Assembly (NCBI GenBank): GCA_024138015.1
Contig: JAMXBB010000011.1
Coordinates: forward strand, 67,470,308 to 67,534,307
Origin: Lumnitzera littorea
Taxonomy: Eukaryota; Streptophyta; Magnoliopsida; Myrtales; Combretaceae
Direction: 5' to 3'
DNA length: 64,000 nucleotides
Of this stretch, positions 1 to 9,906 are shown in pieces (position 1 is the first letter of the stretch; every line of letters starts with the position of its first letter). The notes under the pieces were generated by a model. The model was not told where the DNA came from and searched no databases. It saw only the letters and a list, made by a program, of their open reading frames with translations. The translations under genes and the position numbers were made by a program.

Positions 1-545
1 TGATAAGATGCGAAGTGGAGGAACCACTAGCTTAAATAGTCTTAAGGTTTATTACTAGATTGAGATGAGACATCTAAGACATTGTGAAGCTCTAATGATT
101 TGACATAATGGATGAAGTTGTTAGAATTGCCCAGCAAGTAGAGAGACAAAGAAGGAGCTGAGTAATGACTAGAATGTCGACTAACCGACCAGCCGACTAG
201 CCGACCAAGACAGGTAAGTCACTAAGCTCAGTTTAGTATTGAATTGAGTAGAAGAGTTGACGTCAGAGCTAAGCAAAAAGGCTGACCTATAGATGTAGTG
301 CCAATCCGAACGTATGAAAAGGGGTAAGGGTCTAGCACCAGATCAAGTGCTTCAAGTATCAAGGGTTCGAACACATGGCTGCTCAATGCTTAAACTGAAG
401 GACGATGGCTATTAAGGGAAACATCCCGAATGTAGAAGTAGAGAGACAGATGAGGAACTTAAGGAGGAGGAGGTTCCTACTGAGAAAGAAAATGCTGAGA
501 AAGAACTGATTGAGGAGGACTTATTTCCCAAGAACTTAGATTAGT
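1..545 (+). pseudogene. gag C-terminal remnant, gypsy copy A
   Basis: This stretch aligns with the gag tails of copies B (about 22900-23410) and C (about 45130-45540). At about 345-395 it holds a degraded zinc knuckle: the sequence reads CFKYQG, so the second Cys of the CCHC motif has become Tyr. After it comes an acidic, Glu-rich linker that leads to the protease. No continuous frame covers the region. It is a non-functional remnant of the nucleocapsid part of gag. Confidence 0.7.
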
Positions 546-550
546 TACTC

Positions 551-1105
551 ATGGTTGTCCAACGCATTATGAACGTAGAAACCTCACGAGAGGAGGAGCA
601 GAGAGAGAACTTGTTTCATACTACCTGTAAGGTGAATGATCGAATGTGTGCTCTCATTGTGGATAGTGGAAGTTGCACCAACGTGGCATTGGTCGATTTT
701 GTTTCAAAACTGAATCTGCCAATTGTTGCACATCTTAAGTTGTGTAAGTTGCACTGGTTGAGTGAAAAAGGAGCATTACATGTCACTCGGCACATACTGC
801 TACCAATCACTATAGGGAATTCTTCTGATCAGATCTTCTATGACGTATTACCTATGTGCGCTTCCCACGTGTTGTTGGGTAAGCCGCGGTTGTTTGACAG
901 GAAAGTTACACATGACAATTATAGGAACATGTATATGCTGGAAAAGGATGACTGGAAGATCATGCTAAATCCAATGCTACCGAGAGAAGTTCACAAGCTA
1001 CAGACGAAACTCGCTCGCGGATTAAAGAAAGCTCTGGTGATGAGTAGAGTCGAGCTTCGAGAAGTCATTAATGCTGACGAGCCAACCTTATTGTTGGTCA
1101 AGTGA
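551..1105 (+). pseudogene. Retropepsin-like protease, gypsy copy A
   Basis: An open frame of 184 residues carries the aspartic protease motif LIVDSGSCTNV near residues 36-46, where D-S-G holds the catalytic Asp. A second conserved hydrophobic stretch with the HVLLGKPRLFDR motif follows about 70 residues later. In the intact polyprotein this enzyme would cleave Gag-Pol. Here the frame is closed by TGA at 1103-1105 and pol resumes downstream in another reading frame. This is the longest uninterrupted frame in copy A, and copies B and C match it with more damage. The Met at 551 is only the first Met of a polyprotein fragment, not an independent start. Confidence 0.8.
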
Positions 1106-1108
1106 CTA

Positions 1109-2500
1109 TTGGAAATGAAGAAGCAGGATAAGCTTCCCCAGGAAATCAAGGGGTTGTTAGATGACTATGCCGACCTATTCCCAAAACAGTTACTTGAGAG
1201 GTTGCCCCTAACTCAAGGTATAGAGCACTGCATTGACTTAGTACCCGACGCTACATTGTCGAATAAACCGGCTTATCGAAAGAATCCCAAATAGGCTTTT
1301 GAACTTCAACACGAGTCAATGAGTTGCTAGAGAGAGGTTATGTGAGAGAGAATCTCAGCCCTTGTGCTATGCCTGTACTTTTAGTGCTGAAAAAGGATGG
1401 AACTTGGTGGATGTATGTTGACAGCTGAGTTGTGAATAAAAACAGATTAAACACACACATCTGATCCTGAGGCTAGAAGATATGTTGGATGAGTTAAGTG
1501 GAGTCAAGATTTTCAACAAGATTGATCTTAAATCCGACTACTATCAAATTTACATGAGACTAGAAGATGAGTGAAATACTGTGTTCAAGACTCGACATGG
1601 ACTTTATGAGTGGATGGTCATGCCTTTCGACTTGTTGAATACCTTGAGCACTTTTATGAGACTTGTAAACCATGTACTGAGACATCTCATAGGGAAGTGT
1701 GTTGTGGTATACTTTGATGACATTCTGGCCTACAGTGTAGACATGCTGAGTCACTATGAACATCTCAGAGTAGTCTTGGATATCCTTTGTGTCGAGAGAT
1801 TATTTGGCAATTTAAAGAAATGTTGCTTCTGCTAGGAAGAAGTGGTATTTTTGGGGTATGTAATTAGTGGAGGAGGCCTGTGAGTCGATGATGAGAAGAT
1901 TAAGGCAATTGTCGAGTAGCCGACTCTTACTACTTGTGCCGATATAAGAAGTTTCCATGGACTGGCTTCATTTTGTAGAAGGTTTATCAAGAATTTCAGC
2001 ACTATCACTGTGCTACTTACCGAGCTAACAAAGAAGAACTCCAACTTTCGATAGGGAGAAAGGGAGGAGAGGACTTTTGTCGACATAAAAGAAAGATTGA
2101 CCTCTACCCTGGTATTAATACTACCTGACTTCGACAAAATTTTTAAGCTAGAATGCGATGCATCGGGTGTTGGAATAGGCGTTGTCCTACTGCAAGAAGG
2201 CCAACCCATTACCTTTTACAGTGAGAAGCTCTGAGGACCACAACTGAACTACTCCATATATGATAAGGAACTTTTGGCATTGATCAACATTACTTACTAT
2301 TGAGAGAATTTGTCATATATATTGACCATGAATCGCTAACGTACCTCTGAAGTCAAACCAAGTTGTTAAAGTGTATGATAAGGAACTTTTGGCATTGATC
2401 AACATTACTTACTATTGAGAGAATTTGTCATATAGACTGACTATGAATCGCTAATGTACCTCCGAAGTCAAACCAAGTTGTTAAAGTGGTAGGCGAGATG
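1109..2500 (+). pseudogene. Reverse transcriptase and RNase H, gypsy copy A
   Basis: Fragments in shifted frames give a recognisable gypsy pol. The connection domain begins near 1109. A KIDLKS-type finger/palm motif lies near 1520-1540, and the palm motif with catalytic YFDD is at about 1711-1722 in the frame at 1581-1835. RNase H follows, with an LECDASG-like motif near 2148-2168. Stops are frequent, several of them TAG or TGA where copies B or C keep Gln or Trp. The RNase H part carries a 115-bp tandem duplication at 2259-2488. It cannot encode a working enzyme. Confidence 0.8.
2259..2488 (+). repeat. 115-bp tandem duplication inside RNase H of copy A
   Basis: Two near-identical units lie head to tail at 2259-2373 and 2374-2488. 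Both begin TATGATAAGGAACTTTTGGC and end GTTGTTAAAGTG. They differ at only a few positions. Copy B (about 25125-25258) has a single version without the duplication. Confidence 0.9.
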
Positions 2501-2689
2501 AGTTGAATTCCTTGAGGGGTTCAATTTTGTAATTAAATACAAGCAAGGAAAGAGCAACATAGTTGCAAATGCTTTTTTGAGGAGACATGTGCTTTTATTA
2601 GAACTATAGACCAGGCTGTTTGGTTTCACAAGTATTAAAGAACAGTACTTTAAGGATCCATACATTGAACTAATAATTTTACGATGCAT

Positions 2690-3883
2690 AGATGGAAGGA
2701 TAGTAGATGAGTATTATGTGGAGAATGGCTATTTGTTCTGAGGGAGGAAACTGTGCGTACCGACTTATTCCTTACGGGAATTATTAATTAGGGAAGCTTA
2801 TAGTGGAGGACTCTCTGGACACTTTAGAGAGAAAAGGACCTGTGAAATATTGAATGGCCGATTCTTTTGGTCGAGAATGCGAAGAGATCTACACCGAGTT
2901 ATCGAAAGCTGTGCCGTATGCAAAAAGGCCAAGTGCCGAGTAAAATAAGGGAAAGTAATGCCCTTACTTGTTTTGACAAGGCCGTAGACTAAACTGGGTA
3001 TGGACTTTGTTCTTGGACTATCACGAATTTCCCGAGATAAAAATTCTATAATGGTAGTCGTGAATCGGTTCAATAAGATAGCATACTTCGTGCCCTGCAT
3101 CAAAACTAACGACACTTCAACTATTGCTTCTCTTTTCTTATAGAAGATTGTGTGGATACATGGTGTGCCGAGAAATATAGTCTTTGACAGAGACCCAAAG
3201 TTCTTGAGTCATTTCTGGAAAACCTTATGCCATTGGCTGGAAACCAAATTACTTTCCAGTACCTCATGTTACCCCCAAACTGACGGCTAAACAAAGGTGG
3301 TTAATCGTACTTTGGAGTTATTGCTCCTAGCTATAGTAGGCAAGAACTTAGCTGATTGGAACGTTTACCTATCAATGATCGAGTTCGCTTATAATCGAAT
3401 TGTACATGACACTACTAAGTAGACTCCCTTTAAGGTGGTCTATAGATTCAATCTTGAATTACTCCTCGACCATGCCCCTATACTAGCACTCGCGCAAGAG
3501 GACCCTGACACTTCAGCTAGAGTATAATTTCTTTAACACATCTATGACAAGGTCACTCGGCATATCGACCAAGCTGCTAGAAGAATGCAAGAAAAGACCA
3601 AGGGTAGATCGGCCAAACGATTTTAGTTGAGGGACTTAGTATGGCTATACCTCAATAAGGAATGGTTCCCGAACAAAAGAAAGAATAAATTATCTGTAAA
3701 AGCGGAAGGACTTTTCAAATTCCTTTAGAAAATCAGTAACAACACCTACAAGTTGGAACTGCTTGGGGACTATGGGGTTTCTGACACCTTCAACATTGCT
3801 GACCTCAATCCATATCACCTTAACGAAGAATTAAGCGAACACCATTCAGATTTGATCCCAAATTTAAAACAACTCGAAGAGAA
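2690..3883 (+). pseudogene. Integrase and C-terminal tail, gypsy copy A
   Basis: Translations in shifted frames show the zinc-binding end (a CAVCKKAK motif near 2912-2935), a DDE core with MDFV near 3000 and FDRDPKF near 3183-3203, and a C-terminal tail with an FNIADLNPYH motif near 3789-3820. The motif that carries the third catalytic residue reads TKVVNRT near 3292-3312, with Lys where copy B and element F have Glu. Stops interrupt the frame. In life the protein would integrate element cDNA; this copy is inactive. Confidence 0.78.
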
Positions 3884-4742
3884 TGATGGGAATTGGACTA
3901 TTAGAACTCTTGCCCGCAGCCGAACCTGAGGATTAAAGGGGCTAACATGATAAATCTTCCTATTGTAACCAACCCTTGCTAAGGTTAAGTACTTCCTTTT
4001 CGAGTCACCTTTAATGCCGTACCATATGACTGCTTATTGCTTTATAGTATACCGAGTTAATGATTACTCTCTAATGCCGAGTTGACCAATTACTCAGCAT
4101 CTTCCTTGTTAAGAAGCCGAGAGAAAAAGATCAGATTGACTAAGCCATCCCTGCTTGGACAAACTTATCTATCTGTACTTTTTATCTGTATCTCTTAACA
4201 ACCTTACCAATGTAGTATCGTTACGTATACAATATTATATATAGAATCTGTAGCAGCAATGATTATTTTTTTTTTTTTTGTGTATTCATTTTTATCCTTT
4301 TGTATTTTGTACATTGCTTATATAGGAAGTGTCCTTTTTGTCTTTTCTCTTTTGAGCAAGTTGACCTAACATACGGGTACAAATACTCTTGTACTTGTAG
4401 CTGTAATAGATCAGATTACTTTCAATATACTTGAGTACTTTCTTCCTTGCATTAACACTACTTGTTTACTTTCAGTATTACTTTTATCCTTTCCAAGTAA
4501 GATTAGGTAGTGAGTAACCTCACTGGACCAATTCATGCATTATATCGAATTGTGTCGTGAGTCTTCGAAAGTTCCATTAGTGCGTCATATCTTTTGGAGT
4601 TGAACATGGATTTTACTTACTATTTTCATTCTTCATTTCTTTATCCTTTCGACCTTTCCCCATTAACTTTTTTTCTAGCTTTCTACAAACTTAGACCGAT
4701 CCAGCGACCGACCTTGTCTATTCTTGGTTACGGTTCGCACCA
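3884..4742 (+). repeat. 3' LTR of gypsy copy A
   Basis: The LTR is about 859 bp. It starts TGATGGGAATT and ends CGGTTCGCACCA, matching both LTRs of copy C and the 5' LTRs of copies B and D. It contains the family's shared block GAATCTGTAGCA-like, T-rich tract and GTATAAATAC-like TATA region. The base after it begins copia sequence, which fixes the right boundary. Confidence 0.88.
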
Positions 4743-5842
4743 TAGCTTGTGATGGATCTTCTTTTATCAAGATCACTTGCATAATCTGAACCAACAAAAC
4801 CAACTTCATTTCTCTTACTTTTCCTAAATTCCAAACATGTATTAGTAATGCCCTTCAAATATCTTAAAATCTATTTCATAGCTTTCCAATGCTCCTTACC
4901 AAGATTTAACATATCTATTGACAACATTAATAGCATATGCAATATCAAGATGAGTGCAAACCATTATATATATGATACTACCAACAACACTAGAGTAGGG
5001 AACATGTGACATGTGCTTGATATCATCATCAGTTAGTGGTAACATAGCTACTGAAAGCCAAAAATGAGTAGCGCGCAAAGTACTTATAGGTTTAGCGTTT
5101 TTCATTCCAAAACTTTCTCAACAAAACTCTTCTGAGCCAAATAAAGTTTACTTGCAGTTCTATCCCTTTTAATCTCTATACTAAGAATTTTCTTAGTTGC
5201 TCCCAAATGTTTCATCTCAAATTCACCACTTAACTCTTCCTTCAATCTATTGATCTTAAACATATCCTTGGCTATAATAAGCATGTCATCAATATAAAGC
5301 AACAAATAGACAAATGAGCTGTTATCAAATTTTCTAGAACATATACAACTATCATATTGGTTCTTGATATAGCCATGCCCAACCATAAAAGAATCAAACC
5401 GCTTATACCACTATCGAGGAGATTGTTTTAAACTATAAAATGATTTCTTCAACAAGCAAACATGGCCTTCCTTACCTTCAATTTCAAAACCTTCAGGTTG
5501 TTGCATGTAAATTTTCTCCTCAAGTTCACTATGTAAGAAGGCAATCTTAACATCTAGTTGCTCCAACTCTAAATCATGCATAGCAACTAGATTAAGTAAA
5601 ACATGAATAGAGCTATGTTTAACAATAGGAGAGAAAACATCATTAAAATCAACTCCTTGTACTTGATTATAGCCCTTTGCAACCAATCGTGCTTTAAATC
5701 TGACATCTTCAACTCCTAGGATGTTATCTTCCTTCTTACAGACCCATGTGCAACTAACAATTTTCTTATCTTTTGGCAATTTGACCAACTCCCAAGGTTT
5801 ATTCTTATGAAGAAACTCTACCTCTTCTTGCATAGCCACCAA
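4743..5842 (-). pseudogene. Copia reverse transcriptase and RNase H, element H
   Basis: The frame at 5411-5842 carries the RT N-terminal motifs CTWVCKKE, FKARLVAKGYNQ and LDVKIAFLHSEL. The frame at 5102-5386 carries the palm motif LLLYIDDMLI with the catalytic YxDD. RNase H begins in the frame at 4896-5105 (YSSVVGSIIY) and runs on to GSDYASDLDKRRSIT at about 4746-4791. There the coding sequence stops abruptly at the copy A LTR. The segments are in different frames with intervening stops, so this is an inactive pol remnant. Confidence 0.85.
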
Positions 5843-7530
5843 ACCATTTCATAGAATCATTACAAGAAACAGCATTTGAGAATGTTGAAGGCTCAACGAC
5901 TGTATTTGTCTCCTATGCAACATTTAAGGTATACGAAACATAATCCACCAATCTAGCAAGTTTTCTTGTCTCTCTTTGTGTCCTGCTTCTAGCAATAGAG
6001 TAATCATCTTCTTCTATTGATTCTTCTACTTTTGTGGAAGTGGGCAACTGAAGTGGGCTCTGCATAGAATCATCATATGGAGAAGATGTACTCTCCACCT
6101 CAAACTCAACTTCCTTTTGCTTGTTAGAACTTTGGGATTCTGTTTTGGAAGTGACAAAAGACTCCTTTCTTGAGTGAAGCACAATGCATTCATCAAAGAT
6201 AATATTCCTACCAATGACAGACTTATGTGTTTTAGGATACCAAACTTTATATACTTTGACATTAGAATAATATCCAATAAATATGCCCTTTTTAGATCTA
6301 GGTTCAAGTTTTCCATCACTGACATGAACATAGACATGATACGCAAATATCCTTAAGTTTGAATAATTAGTAAGATTTCCTGACCATACCCCTTTTGGAG
6401 TTTAACAATCAATTGATGTAGATAGAGAAAAATTCACCAAATAGCAAGCTGTAGAAGTTGCTTTTGCCCAAAAGTCCCGTAATAAGCCAGAATTAGATAA
6501 CATACACTAGACTTTCTCTAACAAAGTTCTGTTCATGCACTTAGTTACATCATTTTGCTATGGAGTTCCTTTAATTGTGAAATGTCTCACAATGCCTTGA
6601 TTGCTGCAAAATTTATGGAACTCATTACTATAGAACTCTAGCCTATTATTAATATGGAGACGCTTAATCTTTTTGCCTGTTTGATTTTCTATTAGAGCCT
6701 TCCATTGCTTGAAAGTAACAAAGGCTTCATTTTTCTACTTCAAAAAATAAGCCCATACCTTCGTGGAATAGTCATTAATGACGGTAAGCATGTACAAAGC
6801 ACTACCTTTTGAGGGAACAACTGCTAGCCCCTAAAAGTCTAAATGGACATAATCTAAAATACCTTTAGCCTTATGAACTTCTATATTGAAGCTGGCTCTT
6901 TTGTGTTTGCCAAAATACAATGCTCACAAAACTCTAATTTGGATGTACTTTGGCTACGAGGAAAACTCTTCTTCCTTAACATTATTAAGCCTTTTTAACT
7001 CTTGTGTCCTGGCCTCATGTGCCACAACTTGGTTATATCCGAGTCTGACATGGAAGAAGAAGCTGCAGGCAAACCAGTAACGGTAGATCCTTATAGCACA
7101 TATAATCTACCAATTTGCTTGGCCATCATGATAATAAGAGCTTCTTTTAGAGCCTTTAAAGCTTTATCTTCACTAACAAATCCACAACCATTTTCTTCAA
7201 GAGTACATAAGAAGATGAGGTTCTTTTTCATGTTTGGAACATGACACATCTCAGTCAACGTTCTTATAATGCCATTATGCATTTTGATTTTGATGGTATT
7301 GATACCTATAACTTTGTAAGGATGTTTGTTGCCCATCAATACAACTCCTTCTACTGATTCATAAGAAGAAAATAAATCTCTATGAAGGCATATGTGGAAC
7401 GAACAAGTAGAATCTAAAATCCATCTTTATTAGGTACTATCTTTTGTCACAGCATAGACATCACATTCAAGCTCATCTTCTACAATATTGGCTTCGACAG
7501 GCTTGTCATCTTTCTAATTCTTCTGTCTAC
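5843..7530 (-). pseudogene. Copia pre-integrase and integrase remnant, element H
   Basis: The frame at 7091-7339 matches the copia protease-to-GAG-pre-integrase region (a CHVPNMKKNLI motif). Downstream, 5913-7080 contains scattered integrase and integrase-RT linker pieces in several frames, such as the acidic linker with SSPYDDSMQSP. No frame is open over the whole domain. Copia polyproteins have protease, integrase and RT in this order, which supports the call even where motifs are lost. Confidence 0.65.
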
Positions 7531-7537
7531 TTTTATT

Positions 7538-8282
7538 TTATAACTTGAAACAATCACCTTTGATGTATCCCTTCTTTTTACAGTAATTACAAGTCAAATT
7601 ACTGTATCTAGATTCTGATTTCGATTTAGATCGACTATTGGTATCAAGAACTTTTGAAGTAGGTCTTCCTTTGATAAGTAAACCCTCAACTAGGCCATCA
7701 AAATAGCTCATGTAAAGCTCCTTATCGAAAAGCTCTTTGAAATACAAAATTGCTTTCACTTCCTCTAACTTTAGAGTCTTGTTGCCATAAATCAAAATCT
7801 CTATAAAGTTTTTGCATGATGGAGGTAACGAACGAAGCAACATAAGAGCTTAATCTTCTTTTTCATAATTGATCTCCATATTGGCCACGTCCACAAGAAT
7901 GGAAGAGAATTCATCAATATGTGACTTAATTGATGTACCTTCCGCCATACTTAGAGTGTACAAATGGTGCTTGACAATCAACTTTGTGGTGAGATTTTTT
8001 ATGATATACAAAGATTCTAGCTTATCCCATAAGTCCTTGATTGTCTTTTGATCAAGGACTTGATGTAAAACTTTATTTGATAAGCATAATTGAATAATGG
8101 ATAAAGCTTTTTCATCGATTTGTTTCATCTTCTCCTCATCTATTGAACTAGACATTTTGCCTTTCCTTAATAGTGCCTTATGCAACCCATTATGCATCAA
8201 GATTGCACGCATCTCAACTTGCTACATAGCAAAACTCAAGTTGTGCTCATATTTCTCAATATCAAATTTTGTTGTTGTCCAT
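7538..8282 (-). pseudogene. Copia gag remnant, element H
   Basis: Two frames (7850-8212 and 7538-7843) form one gag of the Tork/TNT1 type. They show the DEKALSIIQLCLSNKVLHQV helix region, YTLSMAEGTSIKSHIDEF, then LMLLRSLPPSCKNF. The zinc knuckle at about 7544-7590 reads CNYCKKKGYIKGDC, with Tyr in place of the conserved His, so zinc binding is probably lost. A probable start codon lies near 8282 (MDNNK), but stops follow closely. Gag would form the virus-like particle of the element. Confidence 0.75.
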
Positions 8283-8291
8283 TATTAGTGC

Positions 8292-8365
8292 ACCTAAACA
8301 AGATTTTTTATCTTGATTATAACCAACAAATTGGTATCAAAGCTCATTAACATTCTTGTTTAGGT
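8292..8365. repeat. 12-bp perfect inverted repeat around an antisense PBS-like motif
   Basis: ACCTAAACAAGA at 8292-8303 is the exact reverse complement of TCTTGTTTAGGT at 8354-8365. The loop of about 50 bp contains an AAGAT/ATCTT mini-hairpin (8301-8314) and TTGGTATCAAAGC at 8331-8343. The latter resembles an initiator-Met tRNA primer-binding site, but in plus orientation, opposite to the neighbouring copia gag. Confidence 0.75.
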
Positions 8366-9906
8366 TCTGAAAATGGCAACAACAAAATAGAGAATATAAT
8401 AAGACATAAGAATTTATGTGGTTCAACAATTAACCTATGTCCATGGGCGAAGGAAAGAAGGAAATCTGCTAATAATCGAAAGAAGGTGATACAAATATAA
8501 GAGAAAATAACACTCAAAACCCTTAATCCAATTATACTCAATATCCTTAAAAGTTAAAATTTTCTCTCTATTCTTTTTAACTCTCGCATACTTCAACTCA
8601 CTTATAACTCTTTCTTCAATGCAAAATGAATTATCATACTTGCATATTTATAAATTTTGTAGATGGGCATGTATGAATTGCCAAGAATTATAAAGTTAAT
8701 AATTTTGACTTAATAGTGTGTGAATTCTTCTTTATTTTCTTCAACAAAATGTAGCTATTAATTGTGATAAGAAATTTAACCGATTATTTTGTTAAAATAG
8801 CCCACTATAAATCATGATAAATCAAGATTTACATTTACCATGTCAAAGTGCCTACCAAAAATTTTACCGTTCATATGTAGCATTAAAAAAATTCAAGCCA
8901 CATCAACAATTCTAAAAATGCATATCAAGCTTTCCTGAAATCGATTCAACCGCTGGCCAGTGAATACCAAGTCAAGGCCTCAAGGGCTTCCTGTGAGAAG
9001 CTAGAAGAAACATGAAAAGTGAATCTGTTTGCGCCACACAGTGAAATCATCTCTGCAATGTTGTGCGACAAGCCACAAGCACAAACAAGTTAACAATAAG
9101 AAAAAAGTTAAAGTACACAGCTTCATGAGAAAACGTTGTAATTCAGAGAGTTGTTTGGAGCATGGAAAATGTTTCAAATTCTTAAAAATACTGGCATACT
9201 CAAGCCATAGGTCACCACAATGCCTATTGACATACAATGTCAAGGTAATAATGCTTAAAAAAATTAAAAGTAATGCAGCATGCTCAAGCTACATCAGACC
9301 ATACACAACATTAAGGACAATTTCCGAAGACAGACCCATATGACAGCACTTGTCTTACGGTCCATCTACTCGCATGCATCTTTCCAGTTCATTCCACGAA
9401 TGTAGCACCATCGCATCAAGCTCATACACTCAATCCTACAAGTTCCTGCCTTTCAGGAAACGTATCCAAGCAGGAAATAAATTTTCATTAAATTCCAGCT
9501 ACAAAGAAGTGATTGCCATATTTTACAAATAACCGTAGCAAAATTGCAATGGTTCTAGCTGAAAGTTTGGGCATAGACTACAGCATTTTGGGATATAATG
9601 CAATGCCAAGTGCTAAGTTGACCTTGCAGTTAAATCATTTACTGATATCATACAACTTGAATGAACTTAAAATACACTAGCATCTTGATCGATTGAATAG
9701 GGTCCAATGCTCTTGGGAACAATATAGTGTATCTCTAAATGAAGTTATTTCATCACGCATGGGAAAATTGAACCGGTAATGGGAACTATTTGGAACCATC
9801 TGGTGGAGTACATGAAACCGGAGTCGTGGAGGACTGTGACAAGTTGCTGCTGTAACCCAAGGAAGATGTGCTCTGAGCTATCAATCTAGTGGAAAGGAAT
9901 GGCCAA
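8366..9906. other. LTR-like/leader DNA of element H, then the 3' flank of LSF1
   Basis: About 8366-8990 is AT-rich and non-coding. It is probably the remnant of the 5' LTR or leader of copia element H, since it sits just upstream of its gag on the minus strand. From about 8990 to 9906 no protein is recognisable; short open frames on both strands have no known motif. The part nearest 9906 is expected to be the 3' UTR of LSF1, but no canonical AATAAA signal was found on the minus strand close to the stop, so the transcript end is not placed. Confidence 0.5.

Larger units (their letters stand above)
1..4742 (+). mobile_element. Ty3/gypsy element copy A, 3' portion
   Basis: This is the right-hand part of a plus-strand gypsy LTR retrotransposon; its 5' LTR and most of gag lie left of the window. 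The order is gag tail, protease, reverse transcriptase, RNase H, integrase, 3' LTR, which is the Ty3/gypsy order. Every frame is broken by stops and frameshifts, so it is a dead copy. The same family recurs on the same strand as copies B (21090-26442), C (43470-49595) and D (62947 to the window end). At 4743 the sequence switches directly into RNase H coding sequence of a minus-strand copia element, so copy A was inserted into that element. Confidence 0.9.
4743..8990 (-). mobile_element. Ty1/copia element H (Tork-like), interrupted
   Basis: This is a minus-strand copia element with gag (right), pre-integrase/integrase, reverse transcriptase and RNase H (left), the Ty1/copia order. Gag and RT resemble the plant Tork/TNT1 lineage. 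The left end breaks inside RNase H where gypsy copy A begins, so the rest of the element and its 3' LTR should lie beyond copy A, outside this window. The right end (about 8290-8990) is LTR or leader-like, but its outer edge is unclear. Frames carry many stops and frameshifts. Confidence 0.8.

Noticed and set aside
7002..7244. Plus-strand ORF in the copia region
   Set aside because: It is antisense to the pre-integrase and integrase part of copia element H.
8331..8343. tRNA gene or start of a separate plus-strand element
   Set aside because: The TTGGTATCAAAGC motif is only a primer-site-like fragment; no cloverleaf surrounds it and no element body follows on the plus strand.
9029..9343. 104-residue open frame downstream of LSF1
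   Set aside because: Composition is uneven and no family resemblance was seen; the opposite strand has a similar-sized open frame at the same place, which suggests chance.
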